Positions 1-7,896 of a stretch of DNA of 8,838 nt are shown here, piece after piece. The position numbers and the translations under genes were made by a program. Below the pieces are notes generated by a model. It did not search any database, was not told where the DNA came from, and saw only the letters and a list, made by a program, of their open reading frames with translations. Every line of letters starts with the position of its first letter. Positions within the stretch are counted from its first letter, which is position 1. The DNA comes from Candidatus Poribacteria bacterium (lineage in GTDB: Bacteria > Poribacteria > WGA-4E > WGA-3G): positions 1-8,838 of the forward strand of contig JAPPDN010000908.1 in assembly GCA_028824575.1 (NCBI GenBank). Direction: 5' to 3'.

Positions 1-223
1 TGCTTCGCAGTGAGAATAGAAACGGCATACCTACCAAGTCCTAAGCCCCGTAGGGAGTTTTACTGAGGGGTTTCTTCAACATGTGTATCGTCTTAAAATT
101 GTCCAAACTATAGTAAAATATCGTATAGTGCTGAGTTAGATATAGACTTATCATTTTTTTTGAATTGAATAATATTTAAAATTAACCTATTATAACCAAA
201 GTTGCCATTTATAAATCCATGGG

Positions 224-253
224 ATATCCGATGTCGTCTGCATCGGATATTTT
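224..253 (+). terminator. Stem-loop with T run, probable rho-independent terminator
   Basis: The arms ATATCCGATG (224-233) and CATCGGATAT (241-250) are a perfect 10-bp inverted repeat around a 7-base loop. They are followed by TTT (251-253), making TTTT with the last stem base. The T run lies on the plus-strand side only, so it would stop plus-strand transcription entering from the left. No plus-strand gene is visible upstream inside the window, so what it terminates is unknown. The stem is not very GC-rich, which lowers confidence. Confidence 0.5.
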
Positions 254-254
254 A

Positions 255-273
255 ACGCTTTCAAGCGTCTTTT
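255..273 (+). terminator. Second small stem-loop followed by CTTTT
   Basis: ACGCTT (255-260) and AAGCGT (263-268) form a compact hairpin, effectively five base pairs with a TTCA tetraloop, followed by CTTTT (269-273). It starts four bases after the T-run-bearing hairpin at 224-250. The two could act as tandem terminators, or the pair could be a structured 3' end of a small RNA. It is short, so this is a weak call on its own. Confidence 0.3.
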
Positions 274-402
274 GAATACCTTGCAGAAAGCATTTTTGTT
301 TGTCATCGCAACAAGTATAAAACAGCTCTTTGGATAAAGGGATAAAGGTAGCAACTTGGATTAAAATATGAAAACCAATCGCCAATTAACCGCTTGATGC
401 AA

Positions 403-407
403 AGAGG
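403..407 (+). promoter_or_regulatory. Ribosome binding site of the 415 gene
   Basis: AGAGG lies seven bases before ATG 415. An in-frame TAG stop at 409-411 sits just before the ATG, so no longer form of the protein is possible and the start is fixed. Confidence 0.75.
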
Positions 408-414
408 ATAGAAT

Positions 415-3400
415 ATGAGAAACTGGAAAATTTTTATCACAATTATCTGCTTGTCGATGTTAATTCTCGGAATCCGTCAAAACGTTGATGCCCAAGAAAA
501 CCTTGCACAACAGGCGTATGCGATCTTTGAACAAAACTGCTTCAACTGTCATGGGGAACACGGTGCCTATACCGAACAACTTATCATTGAACATGCAGCG
601 TTAGTCGCACCGGGCGGGGCAGTAATTCCGGGGAATCCGCAAGCTTCCGAGTTCTATCAGCGGTTGATTGAAACTGCGCCAGAGAGACGGATGCCGCTCA
701 ACGCACCTCCGTTATCACAACCAGCGATTGACACCATTCGAGATTGGATCGCTGCAGGTGCACCGGATTGGCAAGACACCTTTGAATCAGACGGACCCTT
801 CATCACGCCCAAGGAAATGCTTGAAACGATTGAGAATCACGTCAACTCACTGGCACCTTTTGACCGCACCTTTGCACGCTATTTCACACTCACCCATCTC
901 TATAACGCTGGCGAAACGACTGAGGCTCTCCTCGCCTATCGGCGGGCACTCTCGAAACTCGTGAATAGTCTCTCTTGGGGACGTAAAATTAGTAACCCAC
1001 GACCCATTGATTCAGAAGAAACAATCTTCTATATCGACCTCCGAGATTACGAATGGGAGATCGGAATCAATCGGTGGACACTGATTGAGGCGGAATACCC
1101 TTATGGGATTGCGTTCAACGCGCCAACGCAGACAGCACTCCGTGAAAAATTAACAAACCTACGCGAAGAACTGGATTGCGAGGTGCCGTTTGTTCATATT
1201 GATTGGTTTCTTGCGACAGCGTCTTTGCCACCGCTCTACCACGACATTCTCGGTCTTCCTGAGACAGATCGAGAGTTGGAAACACGACTTGAGGTGAATA
1301 TTGTTGAAAACCTTCGGAATGCAGCGGGAAGACGCGTCTGGCGCGCGGGTTTCAACGATTCGGGCGTATCCAATCATAACCGCGTTGTGGAACGCCATGA
1401 GTCTCGATACGGTGCGTATTGGAAAAGTTACGACTTTGCGGGGAGTGTCGGGACACAAAATATCTTTACGCATCCACTTGCGTTTGAGCACGACGGCGGT
1501 GAGATTATCTTCAATCTCCCTAACGGCTTGCAAGCATACCTGTTGGTAGATGCCGGAGGCAATCGCCTTAACACAGCACCAATAAGTATCGTTCGGAATC
1601 CTGCTGCGAGCGATCCGACCGTCCGCAATGGACTCTCCTGTATCGGGTGCCATACGGAGGGAATGAAGGTGTTTGAAGATGAAGTGCGTAGTGTTGTTGA
1701 ACAGAGCCCGAACCCACCATTTGACAAAGACCGGGCATTGCGGCTTTATACGGATCAAGCGACGATGGATGTGCTTGTGGCGGAAGATACGCAACGTTAT
1801 AGGGAAGCACTTTGGGAAGCAGGTGGGGTGTTTGGTGGCATTGAACCGATCCAGCGATTCCATGAAGCATTCCAAGGTCCGGTGGATGCATCGCATGCTG
1901 CAGCCGCTGTCGGTTTAGAAACCGAGCGGTTTCTCCAAAATCTTCGTCAGAATACAAGTTTACAAAATTTGGGACTGTTGGTGTTAGAAAATGGCACGAT
2001 GAAACGGGATACATGGACAGAGCAATTTAGCGAAATAATGTTTGCATTGGATTTCCCAGAAAGAAGCAGGGAAACCGCAGTTGAGCGACAGACGGAACGC
2101 ATCCCTGGAGAATCCGTTCACATTCCTGATCCAAATCTGCGGGTGGCAATTGCAGAGGCACTTGGCAAAACACCTGGTACTCCGATGACAGCGGAGGAGA
2201 TGCAGATGTTAACATATCTTCATGTGGAGGGAAGGGATATTCATGATTTGACAGGAATTGAGACTGCGATAAATCTGAGAGAGTTTCATGCAGCGGACAC
2301 TTCTATATCAGATCTTACACCGTTGGCAAGCTTAACAAAACTGACACATCTAGGTCTTAACAGCACACGCGTATCAGACTTGACACCGCTGGTGGGCTTG
2401 ACAGAACTGCGAAGTTTATATTTTGCCTATACACGCGTATCAGATTTGAAACCCTTAGCAAATTTACCAATTAGAGACATATTCATGGTTGATGCACCTG
2501 TTGATGATTTGACAGGAATTGAGACTTTAACGCAGCTTGAGTCGCTGCTGGCTTGGGGTACTCTTATATCAGATCTTACGCCGCTGGCCGGCTTGACAAA
2601 ACTGAGGAGTTTGAATTTTCATGGTGCACAACACATAAAGGACCTAAAACCCTTGGCGAATTTAACAAGCCTGACAGAACTCTATCTTACTGACAACCAG
2701 ATATCGGATATATCGCCCTTGGCTGGTTTAGTATCTTTAAAACATCTGCATCTTAAAAACAACCAGATATCGGACATATCCCCCTTAGAGAAGTTAACCC
2801 AGTTACAAAGGTTAGGACTCGGGCAAAATTTGATATCGGATGTATCCTCCTTGACAAAGTTAACCCAGTTGAAATGGTTAGGGATCTATAACAATTTGAT
2901 ATCCGACTTATCGCCTTTGGAACCACTCCTTGAAAGCATAATTATACTTTCACACAGTAACCCAGGTTTTCATGGAGGACCGAAAATAGAGGGACCGTGG
3001 TTGTGGGTAACCGTTCCTGGTGAACTTGACGATGGCGGCCGGGCACACCTTAGCAATATGGATATGTTGGCAGCCGCCAGTAACAATCGCGTAACAGAAC
3101 AAGAGATTGCTACGCATGGGGCGACAGTGGGAAAGGCAGTCGGAGACAGCACTTGGATAGCAGGCGAACTTGATGGTGCAGAACGTGGTAACATTAACAC
3201 CATGCTACGCACTCTCGGGCTAAATCCTCCAGAACATCCGCCCTATATTGTCTATGGCTCTATCACCCTCTATTCACCACGGAAACAAGACACAAAGATG
3301 TACGTTGGAAGCGACATGAATTCGAAAGTCTGGCTTAATGGCATGTTAATTCGCAAGAACGGCGGGAGTTACGTGGACCAAGATTATCAAACTTTCTTTC

Positions 3401-4551
3401 CGGTTACCTTAAAACAGGGTAAAAATGCATTGCTCGTGGCTATTGATAACGCCGACGGTGATGCATGGAGCGGTTACTTTGGATTTGCCCTTGGAACGAA
3501 ATATACAGTGTCAAACTCCGGTATTGGATATAGTTTACCCCAAACTGCGATCCATATCGATGATATCTTCACCGTCCAGTTGAACGCGGAAAATATAAGC
3601 GATTTAGCGGGATGGCAATTTGATATTGTATTTGATCCTACTGTGCTTGAAGCGGTTGAAGTCAACGAAGGCGATTTCCTGCAAACAGGAGGCGGAACAA
3701 CTTTCTTCCAAAAAGGAGCAATTGATAACACGACCGGTAAAATTACCAAACTGAGTTCAGCAAGACTCAGCGAAGACGGTGTCAGCGGTAAAGGGACGCT
3801 GTTGTCAGTGACATTCAGAGCAAAAACAGCTGGACAGACGCAGTTAAAACTTGATAACTTTCAACTTGCTGCTATCACGGGAGCGTCTATCCCCGTGACC
3901 CCACATGAGGTTGAGATCATTGTAGAAGGGCGACTCGCGACAGGAGATGTGAATCGGGATGGACAGGTGAGCATCTTGGATATGGTACTTGTTGCTCGAC
4001 ACCTCGGAAAAACCGTGCCTCCTGACTCGAATGTAGACCTGAATGGTGATGGTGTTGTCAATATCCAGGATCTTATCATCGTAGCGCAACATCTTGGTGA
4101 ATCAACCATATCTGCCGCACCTTCCATGACAGGAGAGGAACTGAATCCTGCGATGATACAAGCATGGATAGCACAAGCACAGGTTGAAAACGACGGCTCT
4201 ATTGCCTTCCAACAGGGTATCGCGAACCTGCAACGCCTCTTAGCATCGCTACTTCCAGAGGAGACAGCACTGCTGCCGAACTATCCGAATCCATTCAATC
4301 CAGAGACGTGGATACCATATCAACTCGCTGAGCCAGTGGAGGTTACTCTAAAAATCTATGCTGTAAACGGGACCCTGGTTCGGACGTTAGCGTTAGGGCA
4401 GATGCCTGCTGGTACGTATCAAAGCCGCGCCCGAGCAGCGTATTGGAATGGTAAAAATGACGTAGGTGAGTCTGTGGCAAATGGTGTCTATTTTTATACA
4501 CTTACCGCAGGCGAGTTTACATCAACACGGAAGATGCTGATACGGAAGTAG
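415..4551 (+). CDS. Exported multidomain protein: haem c sites, leucine-rich repeats, cohesin, dockerin, FlgD-like tail
   Basis: A 1378-residue protein. Residues 1-26 look like a signal peptide (charged start, hydrophobic core, VDA cut before Gln27), so it acts outside the cytoplasm. Domains in order: a planctomycete-type cytochrome c domain, about 30-121, with haem site C42-F-N-C45-H46 and probable axial Met93 in RRMPL; a region of unknown fold to about 405; a second haem site C409-I-G-C412-H413 before a Thr-Glu-Gly-Met; a cap from 568 and about 11 leucine-rich repeats of the SDLTPL type (611-852); a PA14-like or carbohydrate-binding-like beta domain (about 948-1025); a cohesin-like domain (about 1033-1172); a dockerin with two calcium loops, D1178-N1180-D1182-D1189 and D1208-N1210-D1212-D1219; and an FlgD-like Ig tail (1288-1378) starting NYPNPFNPETWIPYQL. 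The tail resembles known C-terminal sorting domains. A role in cell-surface electron transfer or adhesion is inference only; no substrate can be named. It stands alone and ends at a terminator. Confidence 0.93.
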   Translation: MRNWKIFITIICLSMLILGIRQNVDAQENLAQQAYAIFEQNCFNCHGEHGAYTEQLIIEHAALVAPGGAVIPGNPQASEFYQRLIETAPERRMPLNAPPLSQPAIDTIRDWIAAGAPDWQDTFESDGPFITPKEMLETIENHVNSLAPFDRTFARYFTLTHLYNAGETTEALLAYRRALSKLVNSLSWGRKISNPRPIDSEETIFYIDLRDYEWEIGINRWTLIEAEYPYGIAFNAPTQTALREKLTNLREELDCEVPFVHIDWFLATASLPPLYHDILGLPETDRELETRLEVNIVENLRNAAGRRVWRAGFNDSGVSNHNRVVERHESRYGAYWKSYDFAGSVGTQNIFTHPLAFEHDGGEIIFNLPNGLQAYLLVDAGGNRLNTAPISIVRNPAASDPTVRNGLSCIGCHTEGMKVFEDEVRSVVEQSPNPPFDKDRALRLYTDQATMDVLVAEDTQRYREALWEAGGVFGGIEPIQRFHEAFQGPVDASHAAAAVGLETERFLQNLRQNTSLQNLGLLVLENGTMKRDTWTEQFSEIMFALDFPERSRETAVERQTERIPGESVHIPDPNLRVAIAEALGKTPGTPMTAEEMQMLTYLHVEGRDIHDLTGIETAINLREFHAADTSISDLTPLASLTKLTHLGLNSTRVSDLTPLVGLTELRSLYFAYTRVSDLKPLANLPIRDIFMVDAPVDDLTGIETLTQLESLLAWGTLISDLTPLAGLTKLRSLNFHGAQHIKDLKPLANLTSLTELYLTDNQISDISPLAGLVSLKHLHLKNNQISDISPLEKLTQLQRLGLGQNLISDVSSLTKLTQLKWLGIYNNLISDLSPLEPLLESIIILSHSNPGFHGGPKIEGPWLWVTVPGELDDGGRAHLSNMDMLAAASNNRVTEQEIATHGATVGKAVGDSTWIAGELDGAERGNINTMLRTLGLNPPEHPPYIVYGSITLYSPRKQDTKMYVGSDMNSKVWLNGMLIRKNGGSYVDQDYQTFFPVTLKQGKNALLVAIDNADGDAWSGYFGFALGTKYTVSNSGIGYSLPQTAIHIDDIFTVQLNAENISDLAGWQFDIVFDPTVLEAVEVNEGDFLQTGGGTTFFQKGAIDNTTGKITKLSSARLSEDGVSGKGTLLSVTFRAKTAGQTQLKLDNFQLAAITGASIPVTPHEVEIIVEGRLATGDVNRDGQVSILDMVLVARHLGKTVPPDSNVDLNGDGVVNIQDLIIVAQHLGESTISAAPSMTGEELNPAMIQAWIAQAQVENDGSIAFQQGIANLQRLLASLLPEETALLPNYPNPFNPETWIPYQLAEPVEVTLKIYAVNGTLVRTLALGQMPAGTYQSRARAAYWNGKNDVGESVANGVYFYTLTAGEFTSTRKMLIRK
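2245..2970 (+). repeat. Leucine-rich repeat array within the 415 gene
   Basis: About 11 units of 66 bases (22 residues; two units are 21 and 23) run in phase, each starting with Asp-Leu/Ile/Val and containing the pattern DLTPLAxLTxLxxLxLxxNxIS. This is the internalin-like, SDL-type repeat that builds a curved solenoid used for protein binding. The last units are also alike at DNA level: CAACCAGATATCGGA occurs at 2694-2708 and 2760-2774, and AAGTTAACCCAGTT at 2791-2804 and 2857-2870. Both pairs are exactly 66 bases apart. This suggests recent unit duplication. Confidence 0.88.
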
Positions 4552-4579
4552 AAAAACATTGGTTGATCGGCAAAAAAAT

Positions 4580-4610
4580 AAGGCGGAAGTTAGAAGTCTT
4601 CCGCCTTTTT
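4580..4610. terminator. Bidirectional terminator between converging genes
   Basis: AAGGCGGAAG (4580-4589) and CTTCCGCCTT (4598-4607) form a perfect 10-bp GC-rich stem with an 8-base loop. On the plus strand it is followed by a T run (4606-4610). On the minus strand the preceding CAAAAAAAT (4571-4579) becomes ATTTTTTTG after the hairpin. It therefore has the form of a rho-independent terminator both for the gene ending at 4551 and for the minus-strand gene ending at 4652. Confidence 0.88.
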
Positions 4611-4651
4611 GCCTTTAACGGCACAAATGCCACTCTTTACACTGTCGGTTT

Positions 4652-7600
4652 CTACACGTTGCGCGATGCTGGCCATTTGATCACATAGTTAGATGGCACT
4701 TCACGAACGAACATAGATGCCGAACGATCCCTATCTCCGGTGCGATAGGTCGTAGACGACAGATAGAGTTGGTTTTGCGCACGGGTCATGCCGACATAGA
4801 AAAGCCTACGCTCCTCTTCAATTTCTGCTTCCGTGATGTTCTGCCGCCACATCGGGAAGCTTCCCTCCTCCATGCCGAGAATGATAACGACCGGAAATTC
4901 TGTGCCCTTCGCTGCGTGTAACGTCATTAAGGTCAATTGCTCGGTTTTATCGTCGAGTTCATCGATATTGGTGAGCAACTTTTGGTAATCCAAAAAGTTG
5001 GTGAGTTGATATTCGTCGCTCACTGATTCAAACTGAACCACTGCGTTCATGAACTGAATACGGCGTTGCCGCCATTCAATATCTTCTCGGAATTCTGGGA
5101 CAGCGGTATCTCGTAGTTCTTCTATGTATGCTGTTGCTTCTGCTGCTTCAAGCGGTAGACGATCCGGCAGAACAGCGTTATGCGTTTGGGAAAAACGTTT
5201 CGCTGCATTAAGGAATACATCGGTCTCGGTTAAGGTCTCCTCTGTAGAAGTGACCTCCGCTTGCGCTGTTTCAGTTTTAGCAAGGATACCAAGTCCAACA
5301 AGTGGTAGCAGTTCGGTGAGAGATTTTATTTCACGTTTGTAAGCATCAATTTTGATGAGTTCTTTGAAGATCTCTCTATTGACACTAACGTCTTCTAAAG
5401 CGCCATGTAAGCGACCGTGTTCAATACCAAATTTCTCGGCAAGTGCGCCGATGCTACACCGTTGTCGCGGGAAAAGCCTGCGCGCAGTAGCGAGGGTATC
5501 GTAATGCGGGGCCGATAACCCGGTTTTCAAATACCTTCCGAGGTCTCGCGCAAGGATTGGGTTATCGTATTTTCCCACATTGTGTCCAATTAGAATCCGA
5601 TCTTGGATAAACCCAAAGAATTCGGGCAGTACCAATTCTATCCCGGGGGCATCTTTGACGGTTTCTTCATCAATTTGGTGAATGCGCGTAGCGGAGCGCG
5701 GAATGTGTCCACCCGGTGGTTTTACCAAGCAATAATATCGCTCTACTTCATCTCCGATTACGCTGAGACGGTGCGCGGCGATCTCAACAATTTCTGCTGT
5801 TTTCGGGTTGATACCGGTTGTCTCCAGATCGTAGACAACCATATCTGCCATATTTGGACTTTCAAAGCGATTAATAAGGCGTTGGCAAAGTTTGAGTGCC
5901 GCGATACTCCGAACACCTTCGGTGTCGAGGTGAATTACATCGCTGTCTGATGTCCCTGCCGGGTTTCCTATGAGAATGATCCGTGTGTCCCGTCCTTTTT
6001 CGCCAAGTTCTTCAAAATCACCAATGAGTAGATGGACACCGTTGTCAAGCTGCGGCGGTCTATTTGCGTTAGGCGGTAAGAATTGGAGTTGCACACTCTG
6101 GTTTAGATACGTTTCAAGCGTCTGATGGATGATATGCGCCGCGCAATACTCGTCGATGCCGTGGCTGGCAGTAATCTGAATGGGTTCATCAAGGTCAAGG
6201 GCACTATAAAGGACATCCTGCGCTGTCACAAGGTTCGGCAGCTCAGGCTGTTTCTCAATAACTTCCAGCTCTTCGGCGCGGTAAGGCGAGCGAGAGTATT
6301 CCAAAGCGTCAAAGAGTGTCTGAATGATTTTATCAATCTTCGCGTCTTGGATGTCGGCTGACAAGTTCTCAAGTTGCGTCCAGAACTGGCGGACGTTTCG
6401 ACGCGTCAAGGGACCGACATCTTCTGCGTATGCCTCAATATTTCTCAAGAGTTCTATGAACGCAATGTGTTTGCGCTGTGCGAGCCATTTGAGACGCACC
6501 CAGGTCAAATCGTCAATACAAGTCTCAGGGAAATTGATTGCTTGTTCCAGATCTTGCGGGAGCTGCCACTGGATAAGACGCAGATACGCGAGAATGCTTT
6601 TGCTATTACCTTCACCAAAGGAATTCGTCGGTAGAATCCGTTGGAATTTGATGTCTGCACGTAGCAGCTGTTCCGCCAAAACATCAGCGAGTTTATGTGT
6701 TCGGTAAAAGACCGCAATATCGCGATAAGAGTAATTGCGCTTCTTTACTAAATTCTCAATAACATGAATGATGCCAAGTGCTTCCGCTACCGGTGTGTCA
6801 AAAGTGTAATGAAAAATGTCGCGTCCTGCATCTTTGTGCGTTCTAAGGGTGTGCTGTTTCTGTCGCTCCGGGTTTCTGGAGATAACTTCCTCTGCGGCGC
6901 GTAAGATTTTCTCGCTGCACCTGTAATGATCATCCAGTTCGACGGTTCGCGGGTCGAAATCCGTTCTGAAATTATCAATATATTCTGGGTTGGACCCGCG
7001 CCAACTATAGATAGACTGGTCTTCATCGGCGACGACCATGAGATTATGCACCGGTGCGGCACAGAGCAGTTGGAGTAGATGGTACTGCACACGGTTCACA
7101 TCGTGAAATTCGTCAACAAGAATGTAGGAGATTTCGTTATGATAAGCTTCTTTTACTTCTTCTACGCCTAAGAGTTCGACGGTTTTCAGCAGAAGGTCAT
7201 CGAAATCAAGGGCATCGTATTCGTCGAGTTTATGCTGGTAGGTTTGCAGCACACTTCGGATATTTTCAATAGTCTCGGAGTCGTAAATATCCGACTCAGC
7301 TACCGCATCAACAGGGTCCTGTAGTTTACATTTAGCATCGCTGATAATGTTTCGTAGCAACCACGGCGGGTAGTCGTCAGCGTTGAGACTCAGTTCTCGG
7401 ACGCTTTCTGTTAAAATCTCGTCTTGAAGTTCTTGGTCAAAGATGGTGAAATTCTCGCTCAATCCGATCTTCAGCGCATGTTTCCGTAGCACTTTAACAC
7501 AAAATGCGTGGAAGGTGCAAGCCTTAACGCTGGATCCGTGCGGTTCACCAATCTCGGTGTTGATGCGCTCCTGCATCTCTTCGGCAGCCTTATTCGTAAA

Positions 7601-7774
7601 CGTAATCGCCAAGATCTTCTCAGGTCTGATATTGTGTTCTCGGATCAGATGCTCAATACGGTGTGTGATGACTTTTGTTTTCCCAGTACCGGGACCTGCA
7701 ATGACGAGAAGGGGACCGTCTTTATGTATTACTGCTTCTATCTGTTTCTCATTTAAACCGTGCAAAGTGTTCAT
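4652..7774 (-). CDS. UvrD/PcrA-like DNA helicase with internal DnaQ-like 3'-5' exonuclease domain
   Basis: A 1040-residue cytoplasmic protein that should translocate on and unwind DNA using ATP. Superfamily 1A motifs are present: Q motif (Gln11), Walker A AGPGTGKT (26-33), Ia TFTNKAAEEM (58-67), TFHAF (87-91), Walker B DEFHDVN (221-227), III ADEDQSIYSWRG (249-260), IV with YR 284-285, V TLHAAKGTEF (951-960), and VI EEERRLFYVGMTRA (986-999). Between IV and V lies a DEDDh exonuclease domain (about 642-805) with all catalytic residues: D649 and E651 in DLETTG, D737 in GHNVGKYD, and H790 and D795 in HGALED. PcrA-type enzymes are usually near 720-750 residues, so about 300 extra residues sit in the region that normally forms subdomains 2A/2B. 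Residues about 545-640 resemble nothing I recognise. The usual long C-terminal tail is missing. Motif II has His224 where Gln is usual. The start is fixed by an upstream in-frame stop (7795-7793). A repair or recombination role is likely but unproven; it should not simply be called pcrA or uvrD. Confidence 0.93.
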   Translation of the reverse strand: MNTLHGLNEKQIEAVIHKDGPLLVIAGPGTGKTKVITHRIEHLIREHNIRPEKILAITFTNKAAEEMQERINTEIGEPHGSSVKACTFHAFCVKVLRKHALKIGLSENFTIFDQELQDEILTESVRELSLNADDYPPWLLRNIISDAKCKLQDPVDAVAESDIYDSETIENIRSVLQTYQHKLDEYDALDFDDLLLKTVELLGVEEVKEAYHNEISYILVDEFHDVNRVQYHLLQLLCAAPVHNLMVVADEDQSIYSWRGSNPEYIDNFRTDFDPRTVELDDHYRCSEKILRAAEEVISRNPERQKQHTLRTHKDAGRDIFHYTFDTPVAEALGIIHVIENLVKKRNYSYRDIAVFYRTHKLADVLAEQLLRADIKFQRILPTNSFGEGNSKSILAYLRLIQWQLPQDLEQAINFPETCIDDLTWVRLKWLAQRKHIAFIELLRNIEAYAEDVGPLTRRNVRQFWTQLENLSADIQDAKIDKIIQTLFDALEYSRSPYRAEELEVIEKQPELPNLVTAQDVLYSALDLDEPIQITASHGIDEYCAAHIIHQTLETYLNQSVQLQFLPPNANRPPQLDNGVHLLIGDFEELGEKGRDTRIILIGNPAGTSDSDVIHLDTEGVRSIAALKLCQRLINRFESPNMADMVVYDLETTGINPKTAEIVEIAAHRLSVIGDEVERYYCLVKPPGGHIPRSATRIHQIDEETVKDAPGIELVLPEFFGFIQDRILIGHNVGKYDNPILARDLGRYLKTGLSAPHYDTLATARRLFPRQRCSIGALAEKFGIEHGRLHGALEDVSVNREIFKELIKIDAYKREIKSLTELLPLVGLGILAKTETAQAEVTSTEETLTETDVFLNAAKRFSQTHNAVLPDRLPLEAAEATAYIEELRDTAVPEFREDIEWRQRRIQFMNAVVQFESVSDEYQLTNFLDYQKLLTNIDELDDKTEQLTLMTLHAAKGTEFPVVIILGMEEGSFPMWRQNITEAEIEEERRLFYVGMTRAQNQLYLSSTTYRTGDRDRSASMFVREVPSNYVIKWPASRNV

Positions 7775-7780
7775 GAGGTT

Positions 7781-7785
7781 CCCCC
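7781..7785 (-). promoter_or_regulatory. Ribosome binding site of the helicase gene
   Basis: Read on the minus strand, GGGGG stands six bases before ATG 7774. It is an imperfect Shine-Dalgarno match (GGGGGAA rather than GGAGG), but the spacing is right and no other in-frame start lies between the upstream stop and this ATG. Confidence 0.5.
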
Positions 7786-7896
7786 GTTCATGCTATCGGA
7801 AGAAATTTGTGTGATTTTTATAGTTGGTGTGTATACTATTTACATCAGGAAACATAGCGCGGAACAGCAATCTATTACGCTAAATCATTCACGGTT

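Larger units (their letters stand above)
1..402. other. Intergenic region without a convincing gene
   Basis: No reading frame here has a credible start, ribosome binding site and length. The first 66 bases are open in frame 1 but end at TGA 64-66 after 21 codons with no recognisable protein sequence. The region holds a CCCGTAGGG-containing repeat (47-87), an AT-rich stretch (about 110-200), two stem-loops followed by T runs (224-273), a TATAAA box at 316-321 without a good -35 partner, and a perfect tandem pair of GGATAAAG (332-339 and 340-347). The gene at 415 is presumably transcribed from somewhere after position 273, but no promoter can be assigned with confidence. Confidence 0.6.

Noticed and set aside
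20..49. Possible inverted similarity between 20-49 and the complement of 8034-8065 (shared AAC...ACCTACC...CCT)
   Set aside because: The match needs several gaps and mismatches and is too weak to call by eye.
99..129. TTGTCC and TATAGT as a promoter for the gene at 415
   Set aside because: The 19-base spacer is poor, and the terminator-like hairpins at 224-273 lie between it and the gene.
1159..1896. A 245-codon open frame on the minus strand opposite the large exported protein gene
   Set aside because: It lies wholly within the strongly supported coding region, has no recognisable domain, and its composition (rich in Cys, His and Arg) is typical of an antisense shadow.
5603..5950. A 115-codon plus-strand frame opposite the exonuclease domain
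   Set aside because: It is fully antisense to a domain with all catalytic residues in place, shows no domain, and has no ribosome binding site.
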